The notes under the pieces are model-generated. The model was not told where the DNA came from. It saw only the letters and a list, made by a program, of their open reading frames with translations, and did not search any database. The translations under genes and the position numbers were made by a program. From assembly GCA_037576195.1 (NCBI GenBank), contig CM075103.1:1984001-2048000 (forward strand): 64,000 nt of DNA. The letters run 5' to 3'. The stretch is from Phytoseiulus persimilis (lineage: Eukaryota; Arthropoda; Arachnida; Mesostigmata; Phytoseiidae). Shown here piece after piece: positions 32,896 through 45,985 of this stretch (position 1 is its first letter; each line of letters begins with the position of its first letter).

Positions 32896-35800
32896 GCATC
32901 GAGGTCGACCGAAAGCGTGGCCGCGTGCTGCACGAGTACTCTCTCAGCCGTCCCAGCTGCAACCGGTGTCGCAACTGGGAAGCGAGCGAGCCGGCAGGCG
33001 GCGCTGCCTCTCCCGCTTCCTTCCTGCTTTCCCGTCTGCTGGTTTCCTTCCTAATGCAAGGAAGATACTTCAATTAAGACTCCCGCTCCCTGGCACGACC
33101 GGCTGCGCGGGCAAACCAACGTTTCATCGACGTGCGTAAGTCCGTGCATTTCATGAGCGGCCCGGGCGATGACGGCGTGGCGTCGGCCACTGTCATGGCA
33201 ACCGGGAGCGGCTAGACGCCGCATGGAAAGAGGATCCGGGAGAGACTGGTTTTTAATCCTCCTGGAACGGAAACCGAGTTCGATCGGCCTCGATTCCCCG
33301 GCCGCCGACTCCTCGACGGGAGATTCCTCCGGCCGCGGCCCACCGAACCCCGCAACGCAGTAGGTTGCCGCGTAATGTTAACGACTACGCGGGTCCCCCT
33401 GACCAACTGAATGAGTGTCCGACGTCGGACCGAGTGTTGCGCGGAGGGTCAGACTGACAGAGGGCTCGGTTGACGCGTGTTTTGCATGCGTTTGTCACGG
33501 AATGGCGCAGCGCTGCCTCACTGGACGAAGCAACGAATCTTTGCTGAGGCTCTTGTTGCCGCTGCTGGTGCCAGGAAACAATTACGCTGGCTGAAAAATG
33601 ACTGACGAAGCGAACGAACAACGACGACGACGACGACAGCAGCTGAAGAGCGCGCCGACAGCGACGTAGTGTTAAGTTTGACTTATGTCGACTTTTCGTG
33701 ACTGCGCGCCTAACTCGCTTCGCTCGACTTCAAGCGCTGTTTGCAGCTCATCGCTAGACGTCATGCGAGTTTCTTCGCACCGTTGGGCGGAGGTTCTGCG
33801 CGAGCCTCTCGACAACTTCTTCAAATGTGGGCGAAGCCGAGTCCCCATATTTTTCCGGCTCGATGGCTGGAATTCTCTTTGCTGGACGTTCCTCGACCGA
33901 GTCGGCCCGGGGTGGGGGTAACCTTGGCCGTTTCCAGGCAACTCGTCACGAAATCGTTCACCTGGCCGTCCAAGAGTTTATGAGCGGAAAATGGGTTCTC
34001 TCATCAGATTTTCATGGCCACGGGATATTCATTAGAGCCGACGATGTGAACCGACTCGATTAGCATCTCGCTAGGAATAGGTTGCGCGACCGGAGCTTCC
34101 GATCGGCCGGCCGCCGTATTTCGGCGCCGCCAGAGAGTCACAACAGTTCTCGGAACATCGATCCCTCGGTGTCTCGACTTCTAGTGTCCGTTGCGCGAGG
34201 AGAGAGGGAACAGCTCCAGATCTGAGCGCTCGGCCCCCGAGCAACCGGCTCCCGTCTCGGATTGATTTTCACACGAGGAACGTAAATCGCTTCCACAGAA
34301 AATTCTGATCAGCGCGGTTAATTACGGCACCGCCGCCGCCGCCATCGGTTCGAGACGGCCGACCCGCTAGTCACTCACCTCGTGGATCTTGTGACTCCAT
34401 GGCGCCCGGGCAGGAAACAACAAAGAAAATCGGTTCCTGAATACTTCGCTGCGAGGCAGAAGGTCGGGCCCTCCACCGGAGGCAACCACGGAGGGGATCC
34501 GGCGATTTGAGCCGCAGCGATGACGCCGCGAACTTGTTCCGAAAATTTTGAGAACGCCGCAATTCGGGAAAAGGTATTCCGCTCCGGAACGTCGACAGAG
34601 AGGAGTCGTCGCGAAAAAATTTGGAGTTCGCACTCTCCGCCCCTCTCTCAAATCGGAACGGCAAGCTGTCATCGCAAGCTTGCGGCGCGACGTCTCAACG
34701 AAGGTCTCTCTGAGTGGTCTGCGAGAAGGTGCTGTGGCCATCCCCCACCTCGCAGCCTGCGCGCGTCACCTGACCCGGAACATGGGAGATTGTTGATGGA
34801 CGCCCTCGTTCCCATCCCCCTGAGGAAACCGGCTCAATCAAACGACTGAATCGAGGGGACCCTCCGATATCCACGCTAGTGCGCTGAACGCGGACGGAGG
34901 GCAAAAACGATTTCCATCGGTTTCGTGGAAGATACAGGCTCTTCCTCCCGCGAGGCCCTTGGACCGACCGACTGACGAACAGGCCGAGCGAGCAGTGACA
35001 AGGCAGCGCAGAAGAAAAGGAAGAGCGAAAGCCATTGTTCGAGCGCGCTTCTCGTTTGCTGTCAGTCGAAACACGAGTTCTGCAGCAGCGGCCACTAAAG
35101 GGACAACATCGCCGTTGTCCCGGCTGGCATAGCAGTAGACGAGTCGCTCAGTTTCGAGCCGGTTTCTCCCCGAAAGCACGCGGCCGGCCGGCCGTCCAAC
35201 CTAAACGAACGGACAAGACAATCGAAGCAGCGTTTCTCGCTTGTTGTCTCTTCCTCCATCCTTCCCTAAGAAACTAGGCTAGTCTAGTACCTCGTGGGAA
35301 GAGCGCGCCGAGCTACTGTCTGTCGGACCGAGATCTTGTCGTAGATTTCTCTGTTCTCAGCGTTCCTCTCCTGGGTATCATTGTGGTCGTGGTCGTTATC
35401 TCTCCCTCCCGCTGAGAATTTTCGCTCTCGTCGAGCCCTCCTCCGGTGATCGGAGAGCATCGGGCAACAACGACATAACTCCACGGACCCGAAGATCGTC
35501 TCCGCTCCATCGGTTCGTCCTGTCTCCCAGATTCCCAGCTGGGAATTCACAGGGACCGGAGGGAGGAGTCCGGAGAATGGGAGAGAGGGAAGCTCGTCGC
35601 TGGGGGAATAATTCGAAGAAGGAAAAGCATCTTCCAACGAGGAGCGTTCCGGCGCCGACCGGTGGGACATCAATCCGATGCCGAGCCCTTTGGGCCTCTT
35701 CAAAATCACTGTTTTCACTGCTGCCTCGGCCGGTCGGTGGGCTAACTCGCTCGCGTGCGTCCGCGCTTGCATATTCACGCCACTCCCGAGAACGTTACAC

Positions 35801-38548
35801 CGTTCAGCTTCGCAACGCGTGCACGTCAATCAAGCTCGAAGTCTGTGAGCGCCATGAAAAAATTCAGATAGACTTCAACAAACTAGCCGACTCGCTCGCT
35901 CGCTCGCCCGACTGCAGCGGCTGGCGGTGGCCGGCAGGCGGTGGCCGACAGGCCGTCCGTCCTGTCCAGGCTCACATGTCGACGATAATCGAACACGAGC
36001 GAACTCGCTCTCAAACTCCGCTCAAGCCTTCGGACGAAACCGCCCCGGAAAGAGGATAGCCGTTTAGGCAAAGTAGTGTGGATAGACGAACGAGGGCCCC
36101 GATACGGGAGGGAAAAAACACGAACTGTTTTGGAGGTGGAGAACGCTCCCGAGTCAGTGATGGTATGCGCGATGTCACCGAGCTCGCTCTGCGGCTGACG
36201 TTTGCTTTCCCTTTGGGTCTCGGAGGAACCCCTCGAGTTCCGCCGGGAGTCTAACGTACGGCACGCGGACGGGAACGAGCGAGGGCCTCGATCGATGCGG
36301 AACTTGTGCGCGAAGCCCGAGCTAGAAGGAGGCGACGACGACACTGTTCAATCAACTCGGGTGGCTTTCGCGGAATTTCAAGCCACGACTCCCGAACGCT
36401 GGGCGAAACAAGGAAGAGAACAGCCGGGGAGAGCTTTGCACAAAACAGCTTTTTCGACGACTCCGGGCCGGCCGCGATGAGTTTGTTGTTGAGCAAACTG
36501 CGTCACGGTGCCGAGCAAACTTTTGACGGAATATATAAAAAACCTCTTCTGCGGATCTCTTGCCCCAACAGGGCCCTCGCCGTGATCGCTGGCCCGACCG
36601 ACCCGAACGAGAACAGTGGCCGGAACCATGGGGCTACCGCGAAAACTCCCGTGACCATCTGGTCGGAGGCTCAGCTGGACTCATCTGTGGATCCGAGGGG
36701 TTCAAGCGAGAAGAACGGAGCGGAGACCCTCGCAGCGAAAATTATACCAAGCCACACTCCTTACCGATCACAGTCAGCCGCAGCATTCGCTCACATGAGT
36801 ACAAAACCATCAACGACACCGGGCCAGATTCATTCAACAACTCAGTGATCTCGCATGCAGAGCCAGTAAGCCTGCAGCGAAAAACCGACCGCTGGCCGGA
36901 ATCGTGCAGTATTCATACGGGCGTGCTGTTCCTCAGCGATCTCAAGAGAAATCGTTCGGTGTCCCGACCGTTCCTGTCTTTCGACTGGAAGATGCTCCTG
37001 AACAGGGATGTCAACCGACACTCCGTCTCGAGTGAACTCGTTCGAAGTTTTCACTCGACATTTCCTCCAATATGAATGCGCTAGCTTTCGGCCGGAATGA
37101 GATCTTCTCCAGCATTGAGAGCTTCGTCATGGCACGGGTTGGGAGCCTCACATGGCACTGTAGCTGGGAGTGGACACCGCTGGCTGTCGTGCGGACCTTT
37201 CTGTGTGAGCTGCGCTCGATGAGACGAAGATAACCTATTTCTCTGATGGGCAATCGATGTCACCGCTCGTACTTGAGTTGGTTCCGGGAGCGCATTTAGC
37301 CGAGTGCGACAACGGAAAGTGAACTGAGGTTTCTGAGCCGCAAAAGCTGAGAAGGCTCAAAAAGGCTGCTTCTCATCGATCCACATGCGCTCCCTCTGAG
37401 CACACATCGACTCCGGACCGTGCCGTCGCGATTCCCCCTGCGCCTCCGGATCGGCGTCTACCGAGTTGATTAGAAATAGTTGCTCCGTGTGAGCTCACGA
37501 AAACTCTGTTCTCGGAACCCGACGATGCCGACGGAGCTCTGTGCCCCATACGCACAATGCCCCTCAAGCACCCAAGCTGTAGGAGACGGGATGGGAATAA
37601 GCTTTGGGAATTAACTTTCGAACGCTCGAGCCGAGCTGTGAAATCAGGTATTGCAGGCTGAGAGATTTCGTGCTCTGACGCTCATGTGATCCGTCATGGA
37701 AGAGTTCTTGTTTTCCAGCGTTCACATGAGCACGGCTCGTTTGAAAGTTGCTTTCGAGTGAGAGACGGCGGACGAGCCGTGACAACACTGCGCGGGGTGG
37801 TATCGTGGCCAACTTTCTCACTCTAGAACAACAATCGGTGGAAGTTATGGTGCTGTTAGGGAACAGCTTTATGTAATCACTCTCTTTCCCCCCTGTTTTT
37901 TCTCATCTCAAGATCTGCACATGTGTGGAACAGCACCACCAATCCATGGACTTGAGCCTCTCCATCGGCACCCTCTGTTTTCTTTTTTCTCACCTCTCCT
38001 GATTCTTCTTTCGATTCCTCTCTCTGGGATTCTTCCATGTTTTCATCTCCGTCGGTAGGCGCAAGAGAAAAAGGGTGAAAAAGCGGACTCTCTGAAAACA
38101 TCGCACCCTCCCGCCTGAGCGCTAGTTGGTTTTTCCGCTGGGAGCTAACATTTTGATCGAATTATCGTTTTCACCCGCTCCCACATAAGCCATCCGACCG
38201 ATCCTGGAGGCTCGGGGGCGGACAGACGGGGAGGCAAACAAGCTTGCGACACCAAACTATCCAGTTGAGCCAGGAGCTCTCCAACGAGGCGGGAGTGAAA
38301 ATCCCTCAAACGACTCCCGGACGGGTCCGCCCCCGTCCATCCGCGTTCTTGATGTTTCCAGGACCGTTCGTCAGCAACATTTTAGAAATCGATCGAGCAA
38401 AATGCTGCGCTTCCACCGCTAGAGGAGAATTTCATACTTCTCGTCGAGACTGACCAGATGGAAACCGATGTCGAAAGGCTAGCGATGTCGAAATGGGCCG
38501 AACAACCTCGAGGAACTCATGCAATCCTCTCCGATAATGGACTACCGA

Positions 38549-38655
38549 GAGAGAGAGAGGGCGGAAGCGATAGACTGATGGAGAGAAAAACAAAACGAGA
38601 GAGAGAGAGAGCAATGGGTTGATGGAGAGGGCGACGGAGAGAGAGGAGAGAGTTC
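38549..38655 (+). repeat. GA-rich low-complexity tract
   Basis: Several (GA)n blocks (for example near 38551-38565 and 38599-38611) in purine-rich DNA. It lies just downstream (minus sense) of the exon-like segment at 38660-38872. Confidence 0.85.
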
Positions 38656-38659
38656 TCAC

Positions 38660-38872
38660 GTTGAGGAAGAACGAAAATTCGCAGACAACAATTCTCTCGG
38701 TGAGCTGACGTTTGCTCTTCTCGATTCTCGGAGTGCCGCCGATCCCATGCAGTATTGCATCAGACATTTCTACGAAATTGAAGACGGCGTGTTCGGTCAT
38801 GGTTAAACGGATCCGCGAAATTGGTTTAAATTGAAGCAGGCGATCGCTCTCTTCCCGATGTAAAACCGTCGA
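38660..38872 (-). other. Exon-like open segment of unknown identity
   Basis: Between acceptor gattcgattacag and donor gtgaga the frame is open for exactly 71 codons, phase 0 at both ends. It includes HREESDRLLQFKPIS and EHAVFNFVEMSDAILHG. The composition is balanced and protein-like. I do not recognise a family, and its phases do not join directly to the other exon-like segments. Confidence 0.22.
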
Positions 38873-39993
38873 CTGTAATCGAATCAATGATTCGAAAAAA
38901 GAGCGGATCGTTTCTTCAGATTTTTACACCGATCAGAAGTCCGCGAGACTGTAGGTGAGGATTTTCGCGAAGGACACGTCCGTCCATTAAGGCGTATGGA
39001 TTTATTGCATTCTTGAAAAGCTCATTAAACGTCGGCGAACGTGAGAACAACATTCATCGGCAGACTGTCGAACAGAACGTCCCGCCTCGGATGTCATCTG
39101 AACTACTGCAAAAACCTGAGTTTCTCAGAACGAACAGAAAATATCTTTGAACGATTCTTTTCTGTGCTTATAGGAGTGCGTGGAACCGCTTTTCTTCACC
39201 TCTGACCCGTTCGTCGGCTGCCTGCTAGGTCCATTCGTTGTCAGCCGGCCGGGTGGTTTCGCTCCGCTCGTGAGTGCGTTTGTTAGCTCACCCGCAGCTT
39301 TCAATTTGTAGAGGCAAAGAAGAGGAAAAAAAGCGACACAAACCCACGTCGTACAAACAGAGCGAAAACAACGAAACACGAGAAGGAGAGCGACGAACAA
39401 TTTGACAGAACTTCGAAAACGGCCGAAGACGCCATTCTCGGTGAAAGAGTGCAGTTCAGTGCGGCGCTCAGGCCGGGGAATCCGACACCAGCCTCTGAAC
39501 CGTTGGCCCTGACCTTTCGCCGATGAGGAAGAAACCATTTTATTCATTCTCTCTGGGTGGATCGCGGATACGGATGTAACCAAGGTTCTCACCTGGAATG
39601 GAATAATGTTCTCAGTTAGAATATTTTGCTTTACGTTGGAGTCATACGGATTCGAGGGTCGCGCGTAACGGGATGCGAGTTAGGTGCACGCACTTCACTC
39701 CGCTGCCTAGATCTGCCAAAGACAGTCGACCTCAATATGGGCGTCCATCCGCCCTCCCTACGCACAGCAATAAAAGTGACTGTTCTCAACCGTGTTTGCT
39801 CCGTTCTTCCGCGCTTACGCGATCTGAGAGTGGGAGCGAGCTCGGTCCTGCGAATGTCACGCTCGAGCTTGCGGTCGTTAGTTCCAGCGAACGACCGGAG
39901 CTGCGAGCTTACCAATTTGTCAAAATAGACGGAAGCAAACAGATAACTCAAGTCAGTAAGGGGCAGCTAGGTGTTATAGAAGGCCTTCCACCT

Positions 39994-40010
39994 CCCCCCC
40001 CCCCCCCCCC
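39994..40010 (+). repeat. Poly-C run (17)
   Basis: Seventeen consecutive C. Confidence 0.93.
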
Positions 40011-43000
40011 ACGAAACTTTCACGGATTGGTTTCTCGCGCGGTGCCGACTCACAGCGCGTTGGGACGTTGGTTGCTCCGAGCGAATGTTCCCGCTCGCTT
40101 CGGGAGCATTTTCCTCTCCGCCCGCGCTGAGTCAGTCACCGACTGGTTAGCGAAGAAACGGGGAAACTTCACCGAATCTCTGAACTCGCCGAAGGCTGTG
40201 GACTCGGCCTTTCGGCAGCGTCTTGCGCCTTCTATCATGTCTCTCGCCTCATCTCTTCCTCTCAACGAAGCTGTCCCGTCGGGAGGGAGGTGCCCAACGG
40301 ACGAACGGACTCGCAGCTCCGGAAAATCTTCCCGAAGAGTTGAACCAAGTCGGGTTTCTCCTCCCGTTGTTCACTCTCCGTAACGGGCATCCACCATCGA
40401 TGGACAGAGGGGCGAGCAAACAAGCCAGCCGACCGGGAGGCTTCGAAAACTTCTTGCTCGCTCTGAATGACAATGATACCTCGTGCCCAAGCCAATTACC
40501 GACTCTATTCGAGCGGAACTTTTTTCTCCTGCGTTCGGTTGTCCGGCAGCACCAACGGCAAGGAGCAGGTTGAGAGGGCGGGCAACACGGCCGTCGGTCC
40601 GTCTCACCCCGGACGCATCGACTGGCTCGCGGGTAGGCCGGTCCTTTAACCAGCTCATTATACGTGTCAGCCGGCGGTACGGTCGCTTTTGGCGTTTCGG
40701 TCGTTTGCTGCTTAGACGGTGAGCAACGACCACCAGCAAGGCCCTTACTGACTAGCGAAATTCATGTGAGCACCACACAGGGAGACCCGTGCTGACCGAG
40801 TTCGCCCGCTGCATGACGCACGCACTGGACGCGTCATCCGGTTCGAAGTTCGAGCTCCTTCTCTCGTTCGTTCGATGATCTGAGGGTACCCGAATAGGAA
40901 TCCCCCGCGAACCTATCTCACGCGGTGGCGAGCGAAGGGGTGAAATAGTCCCACAGGATCCACGATGGACACCTTCCCCCGCCTCCTAATTGAGCGATTC
41001 TTGATTCTCTAAACATTCAGCCGTTCGCCCGCTCGATCTTTGAATCGTTCGTTTTCCCGGAGCGGTCGGCTGGCCGACCTGGATCGAGGCTGCAAGTCAA
41101 AAACCCGAACTGAGGAATTTCGGCGTATTCGCGGAAGTTAATTCGCGGCTTCCGACGAACTCTCGACTCGGAAATTGACGTTTCGAGGACTTTGTTTGGA
41201 AGTAATTTCGTGGGCTCGAACCGAACGACATCTCACCGGTGATGATCGAATGGTTCGGATCACCAGCTGACGCTTGTTTAAAATTCTCGAGTTGCTCGCA
41301 GCCCGCTCCTCCGAACGGACATCGCTCAGGACAAAATCATCTGCTCGTCGGGGCAACCCGTCGCCTGCCCGCACGCCTGCTGCCTGCCTTGCACACGGCC
41401 TTGTTTCTAACTTCGTCGTTCCGCTGCCGGTCCCTCTCCGCTGACGACAATCATCGACTCGACCGAAGTCCAGATGGAGCTCGGGCGAAGGTGACAGCGG
41501 CTCGCCGTTTCCGAAACAAGCAGCACAACGACTCGCCCCGGGGCTGAATATTTCTCACACTGCGAGGCATGCGAATCCGGGGAGAGCGATTCGTTGGACC
41601 TCTCGCGTTCGATCCGGAATCTCCAAGAGGGAATCCCGAACCGGATTCAACGTAGACGGCGCGGCGTACGAACCGAGATTCGAGAAAGCGGATCGGAACC
41701 GGTTGCTGGGAACGCCGGTTTCGATGGTAAGTTCACCAGCCACCGGGGGCGAATCCAACCCCAGCCCGAGATCGACCTTCTGCCACCGCCGCTGTTAATC
41801 GAGTTATCCTCTCTGGCGGCGCCGGCGGCTGCTACTCTTCGCCCATGCCTCTGGCCCGACCCCTCCTGGGCCTTTTGCCCCGGCTTTCGCACCGCTGGCC
41901 CGCATCGCCTGACCGCTGGTCCGCCTGTTTGCTCGTTCGCCAGCCCGACGATCTTTTCTTGCGCCCTCGAACACAGATCTGTCGGGTATTGGAAAACGGA
42001 TTGACTGGAGAGCCGTCCGTCCGGTGCTTCGCGTGCGCGGCTAACTGGATGGCTGGCGTTGCGTTTTTTTCCGCTGGCGTTGAGAGCCGATTCGTCTTTC
42101 CCTCATTGCATGTCCGCCCGGATCCCGATCTTAAGGGAGTGGACATTGCTCCCTCCTCGTTGCTCGAGACGGCTGCAGCTCCCCGGGTTGGGCTTTCCAA
42201 CGACGTCGAGCTCCACGCCGGCGGTCGACCTTCGCTGCTTTTTCGCGGACCGCGGTTCGTGCTCGACAATGAGGTGGAGTGTATTCGAGAATCACGGACG
42301 ACCGTGTTGCGCGGATTGCCTCTTTCCGTTATCAGGGACTCAGTCGCGCCTAACGCCAATCGTTCGACGTGGTCGGCGGAAATAGAATCGCTAAAAGAAG
42401 CATCGGTGATCCACTTCTCTAACACCGCTGCCGCTGTGCTGGTCATGGTCGGACGAGGGAGGGGGAGCTCAAAAACACGGGACCTGGGATAGAGAAAACA
42501 AACCGCTGCTGGACCGCTGGTTCTGGGCTATCTCTCCCAACTTGCAAACTGGATTTCGCTGTTGTCAAGTGCGCTCTCATAAAACTTCCACAAGTTCTCA
42601 AACGAACGTCGGGTCCGCGGAGCGGCCACGAGCTCCGGCTGGATGTGTTCCCCGAAATCCCGTCCTGTTACCTGTGGCCGTCGCTAATTCTTGCTGTCGT
42701 GGCGGTCGCCTCCATCGGCGTTTTCCTCAATTAGAGATCTACTTTCAGGGGTTCTTCTCGTGAGCCGCGGTGATCCCGGGAGCGATCAGAGGTATCCCTC
42801 CCGGTGGCTTCGCTTTGTGACTCAGGTAACAGATTGGCCGGTCGGCACTTTCATGATCCGGCGCGACTTAATTATTCCTCGCAACCATCGCGAGGCTTTC
42901 TGAGCTTGGTTAGCGGTGAAGATCTGTGCGCGGAATCCCAAGAAGGAGGACCCGACCCGAAAGGCTTAGAACTGTTGAGTTCTAGAAGTAGTGAACGGGC

Positions 43001-43798
43001 GGACGACGGGAGCGAGCTCGGGTCTTTCCCTGGTCGGAGCGATTCAAGACGTTTTCGTTTCTCTGACCTCTCTTCTGTGAGTTTGTGGGGCTAGGACATC
43101 CCGTGGAAGCCGGAGACTCTCTCACAATCAGTCGCAGAACCCACCAAGCAGCGAGTCGTTCCCATGGTCAAGTGTTTATCACCAATTACATTTCGTGCTG
43201 CTCTGTCCCACGACCTTCGTCGTCACCAGCGGCGTGTCTTCTTTGTGCGCTGACCGGCGTCACAACAGCAGACCGCTCGGTCGACGGGCCCTGCCGAGTC
43301 ACTACCGCCGAGCGGAGAAGGAACAGATAGACGACACCTGTCCGACGCTGCCTGCGTCATCCTTGGGATCAGTCTCGGTGCGGTTTTCACAACGCCACCG
43401 ATGCCAGAGAGAACACGAGCCGCTTGATGACAACGGGGAAAATGAGCGATTCGGCCACAGAGTCACCCTCGAGCGTGTTTCCCATTCGTCCGCTTCTCCG
43501 CTTGAATCGAGCGCCGATGATCGCGAGCACACGAGGGAGCGACGACGCTCTGGCCCCGTCCGCCCGGCCACCGAATGCCGATGTGTACCCCAGAGGGTCT
43601 TATTGAAAAGTTCTTTACGACAAGCGAGATGAGCGAAGGAAACAAAGTTGAACCGCATATTTCAACCCAGGAGCAGACCTTCAGGGCTCTTTAGAGTCCT
43701 GCCAAAAGGCTCGCGGGAGAGCTCTGCCCGCTCTTCCGCCGACTCGCCGCCAGAGCGTTGAAGCCTTTTGAAAAATTGGAGCCAACTCTGGGTGCTAG

Positions 43799-43810
43799 CC
43801 CCCCCCCCCC
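43799..43810 (+). repeat. Poly-C run (12)
   Basis: Twelve consecutive C followed by a CT-rich tail. Confidence 0.9.
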
Positions 43811-43890
43811 TCTCTCCCCCCGGGTCCAGCCATCCTCTTCGCCCCACGCGTGAGAGTTGGCTGAGCTGTGTTGGTTGCCGCTGGGAGTAA

Positions 43891-43915
43891 CGAACGAACG
43901 GACGGACGGACGAAC
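43891..43915 (+). repeat. CGAA/CGGA tetranucleotide repeat
   Basis: Two CGAA units pass into several CGGA units, a mixed tetranucleotide array. Confidence 0.8.
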
Positions 43916-45021
43916 AGGAAGACCGACGGAGGAAGAGAGGAAAAAGCCTCTGACTGGCCTTCCACTCTTTTGCAAGATATTCTCAAGAAGAGCAAACGAA
44001 GGAACCGCGTTTTCCCCTCGGTTGCGGCTTCCTTTCTCGCGTCGCTCTCGGCTGCTGGGGCAGGAAGCGCGCGGGCTGCTTGCGCTGGGGCCCCTTCCAC
44101 GCGTCTCCCCCACCCGCCTATTTTTCCTCCGCGTTCCTCGTCATCTTTTGGCGCCTTTTCTACTCGACGCGTTTTTTGAAAAGTTGCTGTCTGAATTTCT
44201 CCATCTTTCCCCGCAGTCGAGTCCGACAGCTTTGCCTGCCACCTCGCCTGCCATCCGGCGTGCCATCGCTTCGTAAAGCACCCGCTAGTCCTTCGGCCTG
44301 TCGGTCCGTCCATCCAAGTGTCTGCACACTGGAGAAGGAGTTCGGACAGAAAGCAAGCGCGCGCGCAAGCACACACGCACGCACGCACGCACGTGAGGGA
44401 TAGCGAGTGCTTTCAGAAGGCTTTCCCGCCATGGAGTGGATCTAGTCACTCTGGAGCTTGGTTCAGAATTCCGTCCCGGCTCGACTGAGTTTGCACCCGG
44501 ATTTCCTTTTTTCCCGTCTTATCGCGCTCGGAGCTTCCGAGTCTCCGGGAAACTCATCTCTCCCTCGGATGGAGCTTGAGTTGTTTCCGTCATGAAAACA
44601 ACACCTCTCATCCAGGACTAGTTACGTATGCGAGGATAGCCAAAGTTTTCTCCGTTGGGAACATGCATGATCGACGGCTGGGAAGAGCCTCGACCTCCGG
44701 CGGAGTCGTGGGTATCCTTTGTTTCGTGGTGACAACTCCTCCAGCTCAGCACGATAAAGTAAGGAATAGCTTCGACAACTACGAAGAGTTGGGAGGAATT
44801 AGGCTCGTCGGGAATGGTTCACTTCACATCATGGACGACGACCACCGCGTTGGATCCGGACCAGGGGCAGCAAAGTTCAGAACGGGAGGAAGACAATCAA
44901 TAACGCCGAAATGTGTTTTTGCGCATGACACCGGGAAGTGGGTGGCTCGAGCACGGCAGGGGCGTAGCGCGTTCTTGTGGCCCGCTCATGGCACAGAAAT
45001 TACAACCTTTGGTAGACTGAA

Positions 45022-45070
45022 TGATGATGACAATAACAACAACGAAGAAAAGGACGATGATAATAATAAG
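45022..45070 (+). repeat. Imperfect GAT/GAC/AAT/AAC trinucleotide tract
   Basis: Runs of GATGATGAC, AATAACAACAACG and GATGATAATAATAAG make up the tract. It is a degenerate relative of the GAC/AAC arrays and encodes Asp/Asn runs only by composition. Confidence 0.8.
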
Positions 45071-45464
45071 GGAAGCGATATGGGGCGAGAACACATGCGT
45101 CACGAGACTTGGACGGAGGGATGTGGCGGGAGAGGAGGTGGTAAGGAGAATCGGGGCGTCCAGAGTCAGGGTACGAGTTTATCAGCTTCGCACGAGTGGA
45201 TCAATAACTACCTGATGAGAGGCAGGCTGGTGGGGGTCGGATGGCCGCGTGGTGGGCCAGCCTAGCCGGTGCCTGCCAACACGAAGAAAGAAGCCAGATG
45301 AAGCGAAATCCGACCAAATCATCATCGCAAGACATGCGAAGAAGGAAACGAGCGAACGTGCCCGATGACTCAGCTGTAATGATTTGTGCCACCCGCCAAC
45401 AGATAAGTCAACGCCATCCATACCAACCTCCCTGCGTCAGGAGCAGAGCAGTTATCGAGTATTT

Positions 45465-45485
45465 GCCGCCGCCGCCGCCGCCGCC
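45465..45485 (+). repeat. (GCC)7 trinucleotide repeat
   Basis: Seven perfect GCC units. Confidence 0.93.
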
Positions 45486-45966
45486 GATGCTTGGAGAGCC
45501 AGAGTGCTCCTGGCTCGAGCACGACGAGTCGCATCGAGCACCGATCGGTGGGTGTGAGTGGGCGGGTTAGGTGCCGGACTGCACGAGAACTCGCCCAAGG
45601 AGGAGGAAATGAGCGAGTTGCCACGAAGCGATAGAAAAGTTCACGACGTCCATCGGGTGCGTGCGAACAGTGCCACGAATCACGATGGGGATATACAAAT
45701 CAAGCCGAGTGACTAATTGACTCTCGAGCCGACGCGCGGTTCTAATACCGTTCGAAGATCCGACACAGATGGCCGCCACAGCGCTCAGGGATCGAAACAA
45801 GGACAGCTATCACAGCTGTCTTTATTGGCGCCTTCCAATCACCTGGACCGGTGCCGGGATGGAAGCAGGATGGTCGAGGATGCTGGCCGGCGAACTCGAT
45901 GATACGCGCGCGCGCAGGATATTCGCCAGAAGCTTCGTTAGCTCTCTCGTAGCAGAATCGCACAGT

Positions 45967-45985
45967 CCCCCCCCCCCCCCCCCCC
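45967..45985 (+). repeat. Poly-C run (19)
   Basis: Nineteen consecutive C, the longest homopolymer I found in the window. Confidence 0.93.

Larger units (their letters stand above)
32049..33077 (+). other. Longest open frame in the window (342 codons), no recognised function
   Basis: It is open from an ATG at 32049 to a TAA at 33077. I see no signal peptide, membrane segment or known domain. It is Ser- and Arg-rich, and part of it is the (CGT)8 array, which reads as polyserine. It also runs across the palindrome at 32736-32759. Codon use shows no marked preference. Open frames of 200-250 codons occur elsewhere in this window without meaning, so it may be chance. A single-exon gene inside the intron on the opposite strand is the alternative. 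Confidence 0.2.
28321..38659. other. Gene-poor stretch, 10.3 kb
   Basis: No recognised gene. It contains a poly-C run (31393-31404), the longest open frame of the window (32049-33077, plus), a 24-bp palindrome (32736-32759), a (CGT)8 array (32872-32895), a CGA array (33621-33637) and GA-rich DNA from 38549 on. On the minus strand, 30860-31010 reads like protein but lacks good splice sites. Confidence 0.6.

Noticed and set aside
39673..40383. 236-codon plus-strand frame
   Set aside because: It runs through the 17-C homopolymer (a proline run), so its length is partly a product of base composition. No domain is seen.
44576..45265. 229-codon plus-strand frame with an Asp/Asn-rich block
   Set aside because: The block is an imperfect GAT/AAC repeat. 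The flanks show no known motif, and the opposite strand gives an Ile/Val run from the same repeat.
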